Of a DNA stretch of 64,000 bases, positions 20,153 to 29,181 are shown piece after piece. Position numbers and translations under genes: made by a program. The notes under the pieces were generated by a model, which saw only the letters and a program-made list of their open reading frames with translations, was not told the DNA's origin and made no database searches. Source of the DNA: HLUCCA09 sp965277275 (GTDB lineage Bacteria > Pseudomonadota > Alphaproteobacteria > Rhodobacterales > Rhodobacteraceae); NCBI GenBank assembly GCA_965277275.1, contig CBDICG010000002.1, positions 2,666,001 to 2,730,000 on the forward strand, read 5' to 3'. Every line of letters starts with the position of its first letter. Position 1 is the stretch's first letter.

Positions 20153-20188
20153 GGGCGCGGGCGTCGCAGACGCCCGCGCCCCTACGCG
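20146..20188. terminator. Perfect 20-bp hairpin between convergent genes
   Basis: Bases 20146-20165 and 20169-20188 are exact reverse complements with only GCA between them. The stem is almost all G/C and contains the stop codon of the CoA-transferase gene. It sits between that gene and putA, which converge, so a bidirectional transcription block is the simplest reading. No T-tract follows on either strand. Confidence 0.6.
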
Positions 20189-20276
20189 CGGATCGGCCCG
20201 GAGGGCGATTGCCCCGCAATCGCGCCCGGGTCGACACAAGGTGCGATATCAGTCCCTCGCAGGGCGACTGCTCGAC

Positions 20277-23200
20277 CTAGCCACCAGCGGCGGCGAGGAG
20301 CGACGCATTTCCCCCTGCAGCCGTCGTGTCGATGCAGATCGTCCGTTCGGTGCAGAACGCTTCGGGCGCGGATCTCGCCGTGAAGAGCTGCAGGATCGGT
20401 CCGTCCCGCGCTGCGAGGGCTTTGCGATACGCCGCGCGTGCCTCCTCCGCCCCGCAAAACGCGACGGCGTCGACGGCCAGTTCGCGCAGCCCTTCAGGCG
20501 GGCACGCGCCATCCAACGCGACAATCGGCACGTTCGGGGCGCGCAGGAGCGGCCCCAGGGTCGCGCGCGCCCGTGGCGAGATCGCAAGCACGGTGTTTCC
20601 CACCGCGAGCGCCTGCACCACCTGAGACAGAAGCGCCTCATCGCCTGGCCCGAGGCAAAGCACCGTGCCGCGAGCGGCCCGCGAGAACTGGTTCGACTCC
20701 CCCGTCGGACCTGGCAGATCCACCGGTCCCATCTCGAGCGCGGCCGCCGCTGCCATGGCCTCCGCCGCCCGCCCGCGCAGGCACCCACGCAGTACGGCGA
20801 TCCGATCCGTCGCGTCGCGCCATGCCGCATCCCTATCCGGAAGTGCCGCCGAGATCGCGTCGACGGGCAGGGCCGCCGTGGACGCGCCCGTGCGCAGGGC
20901 GCCCCCGTCCGATGGCGCAACCGCTGGCGTGTCATCGGCGCAAAAGAGCGGCAGGTACGACGGCCCGCCCGCTTTCGGCCCCGTGCCCGAAAGCCCATGC
21001 CCGCCAAAGGGCTGGGAGCCGACGATCGCGCCGATCTGGTCGCGGTTGATATAGACGTTGCCGGCACCGATCCGGTCGATCACCCGCTGCACACGCCGGT
21101 CGATCCGTGTGTGCAGGCCGAATGTCAGGCCATAGCCTGTCGCATTGATCGCATCGACGACGTCGTAGACGGCCCCCGCCTTGAAGGTCGCCACGTGCAG
21201 CACGGGTCCGAAAACCTCGCGCTCCATTTCGTGAATGCCGTTCACGCGCAGCAGCGTCGGGGCGACGAACCGTCCCTCCTCCGGCGCGCGCACCCGGTGC
21301 ACCATCCGCCCCTCCGCCTCTGCCGTCGCCAGATACGCTGCGATGCCCTCCTGTGCCTCGGCGTCGATCACCGGGCCAAGATCGGTCGAGAGCGCCCACG
21401 GATCCCCAGGCACCAGCGTATCCATCGCGCCGGTGAGCATCTCCAGCACGGTATCGGCCACGTCCTGTTGCAGGTAGAGCATCCGCAGGGCCGAGCAGCG
21501 CTGCCCCGCGCTCTGGAACGCCGAGCGCAGGATGTCCCGCACCGCCTGTTCGGGCAAGGCGGTGCTGTCGACGATCATGGCGTTGAGCCCGCCCGTTTCG
21601 GCGATCAGCATCGCGTCCGGGGATGTTTCGGCGAGCTGGCGGTCAATCAGCCGGGCCACCTCGGTCGAGCCGGTGAAGCACACCCCGTCGATCCCGGGCT
21701 CGGCCACCAGCGCCGCACCGAGCGTCCCGTTTCCGGGCAGAAGCTGCAGGGCTTGCGCCGGCACCCCGGCCTCGATCAGCAAGTCGACGGCTCGCTGCGC
21801 GATGAGCGGCGTCTGCTCGGCGGGTTTGGCAAGCACGGCATTGCCCGCAGCCAGAGCGGCGGCGATCTGCCCGGTGAAGATCGCGAGCGGGAAGTTCCAC
21901 GGGCTGATGCAGACGATGACGCCGCGCGCGGGCCGCGTCAGGCGCTCGGCCTCCGCCGCATAGTAGCGCAGGAAATCGACGGCCTCCCGGATCTCGGCGA
22001 CACCGTCGAGCAGGGTCTTGCCAGCCTCCCGTGTGGCCAAAGCAAAGATCTCGAAGCTGTGCGCTTCGTAGAGATCGGCGGCGCGGCGCAGGATGTCCGC
22101 CCGCGCGGTTGCGCCAACCCCTTCCCACCCGGGTTGCGCCGCGTGGGCCCGCTTGAGCGCGTCCGCAACGGCTTCGGTGGGGACATCGGTGACGGAACCG
22201 ACCTGCTCATCCGGGTACGCGGGATTGAAGATGCCCCGCGCCGCCGCCGCGCCGTTTCCGGCGTGCCAGCGGTAGGGTGCGGCAAAGGCCGCACGCCCCG
22301 CCTCGATCCGCGCAAGATCCGCCGGGTCCGTCAGATCCCACCCCGCGCTGTTCACACGCGGCGCAAAGAGAGCATACGCCGGAGCGATCACGTCGTTCGG
22401 GCTGAAACCGTCCGCCTCCGCCGCGACCAGCGGATCGGCCGCGATCACCTCCGCCGGGACGGTCTCGTCCACGATCTGGTTGACGAAGGAGCTGTTCGCG
22501 CCGTTCTCCAGCAACCGGCGCACCAGATACGCGAGCAGATCGGCATGGGCACCCACGGGCGCGTAGATCCGGCAGCGCGTGCCTGCGCGGGCCATGACGG
22601 CGGCGTGCAACGCCTCCCCCATCCCGTGCAAGCGCTGGAATTCGAAACTCTCACATTCATTGCCCGCCATGTGCAGCACCGCCGCGACGGAATGGGCGTT
22701 ATGGGTGGCAAATTGCGGGTAGATCCTGTCCGTCATGCCCAGAAGACGGGCCGCGCAGGCAAGGTAGCTGACATCCGTGTGCGCCTTGCGGGTGAAGACG
22801 GGGAAGCTTTTCAGCCCCATCACCTGCGCGCGTTTCACTTCCATGTCCCAGTAGGCGCCCTTCACGAGGCGGACCATGATCCGCCGGTCGAGCCGCTTTG
22901 CCAGCGCATGGAGCCACTCGATCACCGGCAACGCCCGCCGCCCGTAGGCCTGTACGACCACGCCGAACCCGTCCCATCCCGCCAGAGAAGGGTCGCCCAG
23001 CACCGCTTCGATCACGTCGAGCGAAAGCTCCAGCCGGTCGGCCTCCTCCGCGTCGATGTTGAAGCCGATGCCTGCCGTCTTCGCCGACCGAGCCAGCGCG
23101 AGCAGCCTGTCCGCAAGCTCCGGCAGCATCGCTTCGCGCTGGCCCATCTCGTAGCGCGGATGCAGGGCCGAGAGCTTCACCGAGATGCCCGGGTTGTCGC

Positions 23201-23876
23201 GGATGTCGTCGCTCTGCGCCGCGCCCGCGATTGCCGCGATCGCATCCGAGTAGGCCCGGTGATAGCTCTCCGCGTCCGCCTCGGTGCGCGCGGCTTCTCC
23301 CAGCATGTCGTAGGAATAGCTGTAGCCCCTGGCGACCATCGCCTGACCGCGCTTCATCGCTTCGCCGATGTCGCGCCCCAGAACGAATTGCGCGCCCATC
23401 TCCGCCATGGCCTGCCCCACGGCGGTGCGGATCACCGGCTCACCGAGGCGTCGGACCGCGCCGCGGAGCGTGCGCGCGATGCCATGGGCGTCGTCCTCCA
23501 GCACCCGGCCGGTGAGCATCAGCCCCCAGGTCGAGGCGTTCACCAGAATGGACCCGGCTGCGCCAAGATGCGCAGACCAGTCATGCGGGGTGATCTTGTC
23601 GGCGATCAGCGCGTCTACGGTCTGGCTGTCGGGCACCCGCAGCATGGCTTCGGCGAGGCACATGAGCGCGACGCCCTCGTCCGTCGAGAGCCCGTATTCC
23701 GCAAGGAACTGCTCCATGATCCCGACGGTGCCGGAGCCGCGCACCTCGCGCACCAGATCGGCGGCTTCGGCGGCGATGGCCGCGCGTGCAGTGGCGTCGA
23801 GATCTGCCGACGCCGCCAGTTTGCGCACGAGCGCCGGTTCGTCCGTGAGGGTCGCGTCGCGGATCGCCTGTCGCAT
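20277..23876 (-). CDS. putA: Bifunctional proline dehydrogenase / P5C dehydrogenase
   Basis: 1199 residues; oxidises proline to glutamate in two steps with FAD then NAD+. The proline dehydrogenase barrel occupies roughly residues 60-480 (RRIMVRLVKGAYWDMEVKRAQ). The aldehyde dehydrogenase domain follows (VICISPWNFPLAIFTGQIAAAL; catalytic Cys in FQSAGQRCSALR; SQPFGGHGLSGTGPKAGGP). A further ~180-residue C-terminal domain of the long PutA type ends SLLAAAGG. There is no N-terminal ribbon-helix-helix, so it is not an autorepressor. The ATG at 23876 has AAGGGGG 5 bases upstream. The substrate channel of long PutAs is expected. Confidence 0.95.
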   Translation of the reverse strand: MRQAIRDATLTDEPALVRKLAASADLDATARAAIAAEAADLVREVRGSGTVGIMEQFLAEYGLSTDEGVALMCLAEAMLRVPDSQTVDALIADKITPHDWSAHLGAAGSILVNASTWGLMLTGRVLEDDAHGIARTLRGAVRRLGEPVIRTAVGQAMAEMGAQFVLGRDIGEAMKRGQAMVARGYSYSYDMLGEAARTEADAESYHRAYSDAIAAIAGAAQSDDIRDNPGISVKLSALHPRYEMGQREAMLPELADRLLALARSAKTAGIGFNIDAEEADRLELSLDVIEAVLGDPSLAGWDGFGVVVQAYGRRALPVIEWLHALAKRLDRRIMVRLVKGAYWDMEVKRAQVMGLKSFPVFTRKAHTDVSYLACAARLLGMTDRIYPQFATHNAHSVAAVLHMAGNECESFEFQRLHGMGEALHAAVMARAGTRCRIYAPVGAHADLLAYLVRRLLENGANSSFVNQIVDETVPAEVIAADPLVAAEADGFSPNDVIAPAYALFAPRVNSAGWDLTDPADLARIEAGRAAFAAPYRWHAGNGAAAARGIFNPAYPDEQVGSVTDVPTEAVADALKRAHAAQPGWEGVGATARADILRRAADLYEAHSFEIFALATREAGKTLLDGVAEIREAVDFLRYYAAEAERLTRPARGVIVCISPWNFPLAIFTGQIAAALAAGNAVLAKPAEQTPLIAQRAVDLLIEAGVPAQALQLLPGNGTLGAALVAEPGIDGVCFTGSTEVARLIDRQLAETSPDAMLIAETGGLNAMIVDSTALPEQAVRDILRSAFQSAGQRCSALRMLYLQQDVADTVLEMLTGAMDTLVPGDPWALSTDLGPVIDAEAQEGIAAYLATAEAEGRMVHRVRAPEEGRFVAPTLLRVNGIHEMEREVFGPVLHVATFKAGAVYDVVDAINATGYGLTFGLHTRIDRRVQRVIDRIGAGNVYINRDQIGAIVGSQPFGGHGLSGTGPKAGGPSYLPLFCADDTPAVAPSDGGALRTGASTAALPVDAISAALPDRDAAWRDATDRIAVLRGCLRGRAAEAMAAAAALEMGPVDLPGPTGESNQFSRAARGTVLCLGPGDEALLSQVVQALAVGNTVLAISPRARATLGPLLRAPNVPIVALDGACPPEGLRELAVDAVAFCGAEEARAAYRKALAARDGPILQLFTARSAPEAFCTERTICIDTTAAGGNASLLAAAGG

Positions 23877-24040
23877 CGGTGCCCCCTTCGCTGCGCCTTG
23901 AGGGCAGGATTTCACAGGCACGGCTGTCTGACTAGGGTGTCCGCGCGGGTAGAGCGATGGCGCCGCCTATCCCGTTGGCGCGCGATACCGATCGCGTCAC
24001 TGGCGGGGACGGGGCGCGGCACGCGGGCGCCCGGATGGGC

Positions 24041-24739
24041 CTAGCTTGGCAGCCGCGGCGTATCCCAGCGCTCTTGCAGCTTCTCGATAGCGGCGATCCG
24101 GTCCGCCGTCTTGGGGTGACTCATCAGCCACGCGGGCATCCCGCCGCCGGGCATACCCGTCAGCGTCTCCAGCTTGGTGAAGAGGCTCTTCTGCGGCTCC
24201 ACGCCAATGCCCGCCTTCACCAGCAGCGCCGCCGCGTAGGCATCGGCTTCGTACTCGTCCTGCCGCGAGAGCCGCGCAACCAGCAGAGACGTCAGCGCCC
24301 CCGCGATCCACACGCCGATCCCCGGCACGATCCGGTTCAGGAGCGTCGCCAGCACCATCCGGATCGCGTTCTGGCCGGAAAAGTCGATCATCCGGCGCCG
24401 CGAATGCCCGAGTGCGACATGCCCCAGCTCATGCGCGATGACGCTCGCGATTTCCTCGGCCGTCACCTCGCCCGAGCGATAGCGGTTGTAAAACCCGCGC
24501 GTGATGAAGATCCGGCCATCGGGAGCGGCCAGCCCGTTGACCGGCATCACCTCGTAGATGTGGACCTTGATGCGCTCCAGATCGAGCGCCTGCGCCATCC
24601 GGTCGGTCAGCTTCTTCAGTCGCAGATCCGCAAGCTCCGTCGACTTCTCGTCGAGCTCGCGCGCCGTGCGCCATGCCGAGAAGCGATACATCGCGAGCCC
24701 GTAGAGGATCACGAGCAGGAAGGGCAGGAATTTCATCAT
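24041..24739 (-). CDS. M48-family membrane metalloprotease
   Basis: 232 residues. One N-terminal membrane segment (residues 2-18) anchors the protein; the zinc motif HELGH is at 103-107 with the third ligand Glu in EYEADAYAAALL. Peptidase M48 proteins degrade misfolded membrane or periplasmic proteins (HtpX, BepA/LoiP types). The conserved downstream MSHPKTADRIAAIEKL is typical of LoiP/BepA-like members. No TPR region follows, so it is not full-length BepA. Located between putA and the VWA gene, all on the minus strand but with 50- to 160-base gaps. Confidence 0.88.
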   Translation of the reverse strand: MMKFLPFLLVILYGLAMYRFSAWRTARELDEKSTELADLRLKKLTDRMAQALDLERIKVHIYEVMPVNGLAAPDGRIFITRGFYNRYRSGEVTAEEIASVIAHELGHVALGHSRRRMIDFSGQNAIRMVLATLLNRIVPGIGVWIAGALTSLLVARLSRQDEYEADAYAAALLVKAGIGVEPQKSLFTKLETLTGMPGGGMPAWLMSHPKTADRIAAIEKLQERWDTPRLPS

Positions 24740-24791
24740 GCAAAGATATATGGGCGCAGCAGGTTATCCCGGCAACCGCGCCGGGCCCGGT

Positions 24792-25973
24792 TCACGCCAA
24801 AATGCGCATCCCGCGGTCGATCCCCTCCAGTGTCATCGGCACCATTCGCCCCTCGAAGACCCGCCCGATCAGCCCGATCGACTGGGTGTATTGCCAATGC
24901 CGCTCCGGCACGGGGTTGAGCCAGAGGCTCTTGGGCCATTGTTCGTGCGCCCGCCGCAGCCACGTTTCGCCTGACTCAGGGTTGTAGTGTTCGTTGGCGC
25001 CGCCGGGATAGAGGATCTCGTACGGGCTCATCGAGGCGTCGCCGACGAAGATGCACGTCCAGTCGGCGCCATAGGTGTTGAGCACCTCCCAGGTCGGGGT
25101 CTGTGCGCCCCAGCGGCGGGAATTCTCGCGCCAGACGCCCTCGTAGAGGCAGTTGTGAAAGTAGAAGTGCTCAAGGTGCTTGAATTCGGCGCGCGCGGCG
25201 GAAAACAGTTCCTCGACGCCGCGCACGTGATCGTCCATCGAGCCGCCGACATCGAGGAAAAGAAGCACCTTCACGGCATTGCGCCGTTCGGGCCGCGTCT
25301 GCACGTCGAGATAGCCGTGGTCGGCGGTGGCGCGGATCGTGCCGTCGAGATCGAGCTCTTCGTGGGCGCCGTCGCGCGCCCACTTGCGCAGGCGCTTCAG
25401 CGCCACCTTGATGTTGCGGGTGCCCAGTTCGATGGAATCGTCGAAGTCGCGAAACTCGCGCTTGTCCCACACCTTCACGGCCCGGCGGTGGCGGCTTTCG
25501 TCCTGCCCGATGCGGATGCCTTCGGGATTGTAGCCATAGGCGCCGAAGGGCGAGGTGCCGGCGGTGCCGATCCACTTGTTGCCGCCCTGGTGCCGGCCCT
25601 TTTGCTCCTTCAGCCGTTCGCGCAGCGTTTCCATCAGCTTGTCGAAGCCGCCGAGGCTCTCGATCTCGGCCATCTCTTCGGGGCTGAGCAGCTTTTCGGC
25701 CTGTTTTCTGAGCCAATCCTCCGGCAGGTCGAGCGCTTCCATCACCGCTTCGAGCGGGATCGCCTCGAGCCCCTCGAAGGCTTCGCCGAAAGCGCGGTCG
25801 AAGCGGTCGAGGTGGCGCTCGTCCTTCACCATGGCGGTGCGTGCGAGGTAGTAGAAGCCCTCGATGTCATAGGTTGCGAGCCCCGCGGCCATCCCATCGA
25901 GAAAGCCGAGGTATTCCCGCAGGCTGACGGGCACACCCGCCCGGCGCAGCGCATCGAAGAATGGCAAGAACAT
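24792..25973 (-). CDS. VWA-domain (CoxE-like) protein
   Basis: 393 residues. Residues 1-190 hold a helical N-terminal region (FFDALRRAGVPVSLREYLGFLDG). The C-terminal half is a von Willebrand A/CoxE domain beginning VKVLLFLDVGGSMDDHVRG. The metal-site motif is DVGGSM rather than the standard DxSxS, so metal binding may differ. CoxE-type proteins usually work with a MoxR AAA+ ATPase as a metallo-enzyme chaperone pair; no such ATPase is adjacent here. ATG at 25973 gives the well-formed N-terminus MFLPFFDALRRAG. Confidence 0.8.
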   Translation of the reverse strand: MFLPFFDALRRAGVPVSLREYLGFLDGMAAGLATYDIEGFYYLARTAMVKDERHLDRFDRAFGEAFEGLEAIPLEAVMEALDLPEDWLRKQAEKLLSPEEMAEIESLGGFDKLMETLRERLKEQKGRHQGGNKWIGTAGTSPFGAYGYNPEGIRIGQDESRHRRAVKVWDKREFRDFDDSIELGTRNIKVALKRLRKWARDGAHEELDLDGTIRATADHGYLDVQTRPERRNAVKVLLFLDVGGSMDDHVRGVEELFSAARAEFKHLEHFYFHNCLYEGVWRENSRRWGAQTPTWEVLNTYGADWTCIFVGDASMSPYEILYPGGANEHYNPESGETWLRRAHEQWPKSLWLNPVPERHWQYTQSIGLIGRVFEGRMVPMTLEGIDRGMRILA

Positions 25974-26055
25974 CGGGCGACCCTCCTGGCCGGAGGGTAG
26001 CCCGACCCGGGCGCGGCGCCAAGGCGCCGCGCCCGTCTGCTCGACGTTCCGCGCC

Positions 26056-29000
26056 TTATTCCGCCGCCAGCGCGAGGTGTGGCGTCTCGCGCGGCTCGGG
26101 CTCGGTGGCCGTCTCGGGCAGGGGGGTGCGCCGGGCAATGAGGGCAAAGGCCGCCGGCACGAAGTAGAACGACACGACCGTCGAGAACGCCACGCCCCCG
26201 GCAATCGCCACCGCGAAGGGCGGCCAGAAGCCCCCACCGGCGAGGATCAGCGGCAGGAAGCCCCCGAAGGTGGTCACGGTTGTCGAGATGATGTGGCGCG
26301 ACGAGTCCGCCGTCACGCGGGCCATCGCCGCGCGGTCGCCCGAGGCGGCTTCGGGATCCTGCTGCAGGCCGGTCAGGATGATGATCGCGGCGTTGATCGA
26401 CACGCCGATGGAGCCGATCACCCCGATGATCGCATTGATCCCGAAAGGGAACTGCATGATCGCCAGCGCCAGCATCGACAGCCCCGCCGACAGCACCGTC
26501 ACCACCAGCGCCAGCGCCGTCAGCCGGAACGAGTTGAACGTCAGCGCGATGGTCGCGATCGTCAGCGTCACGATCAGGCCGACCGATGCGAGCAGGTTGC
26601 CCACGGTCGAGGAGCGTGCGTCGCTGTCGCCGCCGATCTCCAGCCGGTAGCCCGCGGGCACCGCGAACCCGGCCTCGTCGAGCGCCGCGCGCACCTGCTG
26701 CAACCCCTCCTCGGGCAGCACGCCCGGCACGAGGAACGCCTGCACCGTGTTCACCCGCTCGCCGTTGCGGCGAACGATGGTCGGGTCGGAGGGCTCGAAG
26801 ACCGGCGTCGCGATCTCCGACAAGGGCAGGAACGGCAGGCCCGCCGCGGGGCTGGCCCCGGCGGGTAGGAGCGGCATGTCGGCGATGCCCTGGGCATCGG
26901 CCCGCAGCGCATCGCCAAGGCGCACCCGGATCGGCAGCGTCTCGGTGCCCTCCACCAGCGAGCCGCCCGTCACGCCGGTGAGGCCCGCCTCCATCTGCCG
27001 CGCGACATCCGTGAGCGAGAGGCCCAGCCGCCGCGCGGCCCCCTCGTCGATCTCGTAGGTCAGGCGCGGGGCGCCGCCGTTCGTCGTCGTCCGCACATGG
27101 GTGACGAGCGGCAGGTCGGCAATGAGCGCGCGCGCCTCGTCCCCCAGATCCCGCAGCGTCGGCACGTCCTGCCCCACGAAGCGCAGCTCGATCGGCGCCG
27201 CAACGGGCGGCCCCTGCACGAGGCCCCGCACGATGATCTGCGCGTTGGGATAGGCGGCGTCGAGCTCGGCCTGAAGCTCCGGCACCAGCGCCGCCGACGC
27301 CTCGGCATCCGCCGTCGTGATCATCGCCTGCGCGAAGCCGGGCTCGCGGGAGCGCCCGCCCGTGATGTTGTAATAGAACGCGGGCCCCGATTGCCCGACG
27401 GACCACCACGCGCTCTGCACCCCGTCGTTGGCCATCAGGAGCGCGTCGATCTCTTCGGCGACGCGGTAAGTCTCAGTGATGGCGGTGCCAGCGGGCATAT
27501 CGAGCTCGATGTAGATCTGGTCGCGCTCCACGCCGGGGAAGAACTGCGCCGTCAGCGTCGGGAACGACGCGAAGCCCAGCACCGGCAGGATCAGCGCCAG
27601 CGCCATCGAGCGCACCGGATTGTGGGTCGACCAATGCAGCGTCGCGGTGAAGGCACGCGTCATCGGGCCGGGCCGCTTCACCTCGGTGCGTGCCGGCAGG
27701 AACCAGCCCGCCAGCGCGGGCGTCACGGTCAGCGCCACGACGAGCGACCAGACCAGCATCAGCACCACGGCAATGGCGATGGAGCCCACGAAATCCCCAG
27801 CGGGGCCCGGGAGCAGGATCATCGGCGTGAAGGACAGCGCGGTTGTCACGGTCGAGGCCAGGAGCGGTGCCGCCAGCCGCCGCACCGCGTCGCCCGCCGC
27901 GCGCTCGCGCGACATGCCCGCCGCCAGCCGTTTGCGCACCTCGTCCGACATCACGATGGCCGCGTCGACCAGAAGCCCAAGCGCCACGATCAACCCCGTG
28001 ACCGACATCTGGTGGATCGGCAGGCCGATCATGTTCATTGTCGCGAGCGTCGCGAAGCTCACCACCGGCAGCACCAGCGCTACGATCAGCGCCGCCCGCA
28101 CCCCGAGCGTGACAAAGAGCACACCGACCACCAGCGCCACGCCGATGGCCATGTTGGTGCCCACTTCGCTCAGCCGGTCGGCGGTGTAGGTCGACTGGTC
28201 GAAGAGCAGGGTCTCGCTGATCCCGACGGGCACGAAATCGGCCCCCGCTGCAAGCTCCTCGCGCATCAGGTCCATCCAGCGGTCGATCTGCACGCCGTCC
28301 TGCGCCAGCACCCCTACAAGAACCGCGCGCGCGCCATCCACCAGGGCCATTTCCTCGGACGGGGTGCGCGCCCCGCGGCTGACCGCTGCGATGTCGTCGA
28401 GCAATACGAATGACCCGTCGCGCCCTTCGGCCAACGGGAGCGCGCGCAGGCGGTCCAGCGCCTCGACCTCGCCCGAGATGCCGATCGAGAGATCCGTGCC
28501 TTCGCCCTGAAGTCGGCCCGCCTGCACCTTGCCGTCCGCCCCCGCCACGGCCGCCGAGATCCTGTCTGCCGTCAGGCCCAGCGCGGCGGCTTCGGCGGGA
28601 TCGACCGCCACCAGCACCTCTTCCTCCGGCACGCCGAAGAGATCGACCGCGCGCGTGTCGGGCAGGCCCCTCAGCCGGTCCGCCAGCGCCTCGGCGTGGC
28701 GCGCGAGCAGGGGGGCGGTGATGCCGTCTGCATCCGCGCGCACCGCCACGACGGCCGAGTAGGCGGAGATGCCTTCCGCGTCGAACTCCGGCGTCTGCAC
28801 ACCCGCCGGAAAGCCGGAAGCCGCATCGCTCACCGCGTCCCGCGCTTCGGACCACACCTGCTCGATCGTCGTGTCGTCGAGCGTTTCGAGAAGCTCGATG
28901 TTCACCACCGAGATGCCTTGCCCGGAGACCGACGAGATCGTGTCGACCTCGGCGATCTCGCGCAGCTCGTCCTCGATTTCCGCAGTCACCATCGCCTCGA

Positions 29001-29169
29001 CCCGGGCCGGATCAGCCCCGGGGAAGGAGGTCGTGACGGTGGCGAAGAGGTTCGTGATCGTCGGGTCTTCCTGCCGTCCGAGCGACAGAAGCGACGACGC
29101 CCCCGCCGAGATCAGCACCAGTAGGATCAGCGCGACAATGCGGGGCTGGCGGAAGGTGAGCGTTTCCAT
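26056..29169 (-). CDS. RND efflux transporter permease (AcrB family)
   Basis: 1037 residues, inner membrane, proton-driven. N-terminal membrane helix (about 12-32), two large periplasmic loops and two blocks of membrane helices; FATVTTSFPGADPARVEAMVTAEIEDEL near residue 45 and LIVALGLLVDAAIVMSDEVRKRL in TM4 are family hallmarks. The conserved TM4 aspartate (VDAAIVMSDE) needed for proton relay is present. It lies 12 bases downstream of its adaptor gene and is controlled by the divergent TetR gene. No outer-membrane TolC homologue lies in the window. Confidence 0.93.
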   Translation of the reverse strand: METLTFRQPRIVALILLVLISAGASSLLSLGRQEDPTITNLFATVTTSFPGADPARVEAMVTAEIEDELREIAEVDTISSVSGQGISVVNIELLETLDDTTIEQVWSEARDAVSDAASGFPAGVQTPEFDAEGISAYSAVVAVRADADGITAPLLARHAEALADRLRGLPDTRAVDLFGVPEEEVLVAVDPAEAAALGLTADRISAAVAGADGKVQAGRLQGEGTDLSIGISGEVEALDRLRALPLAEGRDGSFVLLDDIAAVSRGARTPSEEMALVDGARAVLVGVLAQDGVQIDRWMDLMREELAAGADFVPVGISETLLFDQSTYTADRLSEVGTNMAIGVALVVGVLFVTLGVRAALIVALVLPVVSFATLATMNMIGLPIHQMSVTGLIVALGLLVDAAIVMSDEVRKRLAAGMSRERAAGDAVRRLAAPLLASTVTTALSFTPMILLPGPAGDFVGSIAIAVVLMLVWSLVVALTVTPALAGWFLPARTEVKRPGPMTRAFTATLHWSTHNPVRSMALALILPVLGFASFPTLTAQFFPGVERDQIYIELDMPAGTAITETYRVAEEIDALLMANDGVQSAWWSVGQSGPAFYYNITGGRSREPGFAQAMITTADAEASAALVPELQAELDAAYPNAQIIVRGLVQGPPVAAPIELRFVGQDVPTLRDLGDEARALIADLPLVTHVRTTTNGGAPRLTYEIDEGAARRLGLSLTDVARQMEAGLTGVTGGSLVEGTETLPIRVRLGDALRADAQGIADMPLLPAGASPAAGLPFLPLSEIATPVFEPSDPTIVRRNGERVNTVQAFLVPGVLPEEGLQQVRAALDEAGFAVPAGYRLEIGGDSDARSSTVGNLLASVGLIVTLTIATIALTFNSFRLTALALVVTVLSAGLSMLALAIMQFPFGINAIIGVIGSIGVSINAAIIILTGLQQDPEAASGDRAAMARVTADSSRHIISTTVTTFGGFLPLILAGGGFWPPFAVAIAGGVAFSTVVSFYFVPAAFALIARRTPLPETATEPEPRETPHLALAAE

Positions 29170-29181
29170 CTGACAGGCTCC

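Noticed and set aside
20241..24044. 1267-codon open frame on the plus strand opposite putA
   Set aside because: It mirrors putA, reads as Arg/His/Gly/Asp-rich noise, and lacks any domain. Antisense frames of this kind are expected in GC-rich genes.
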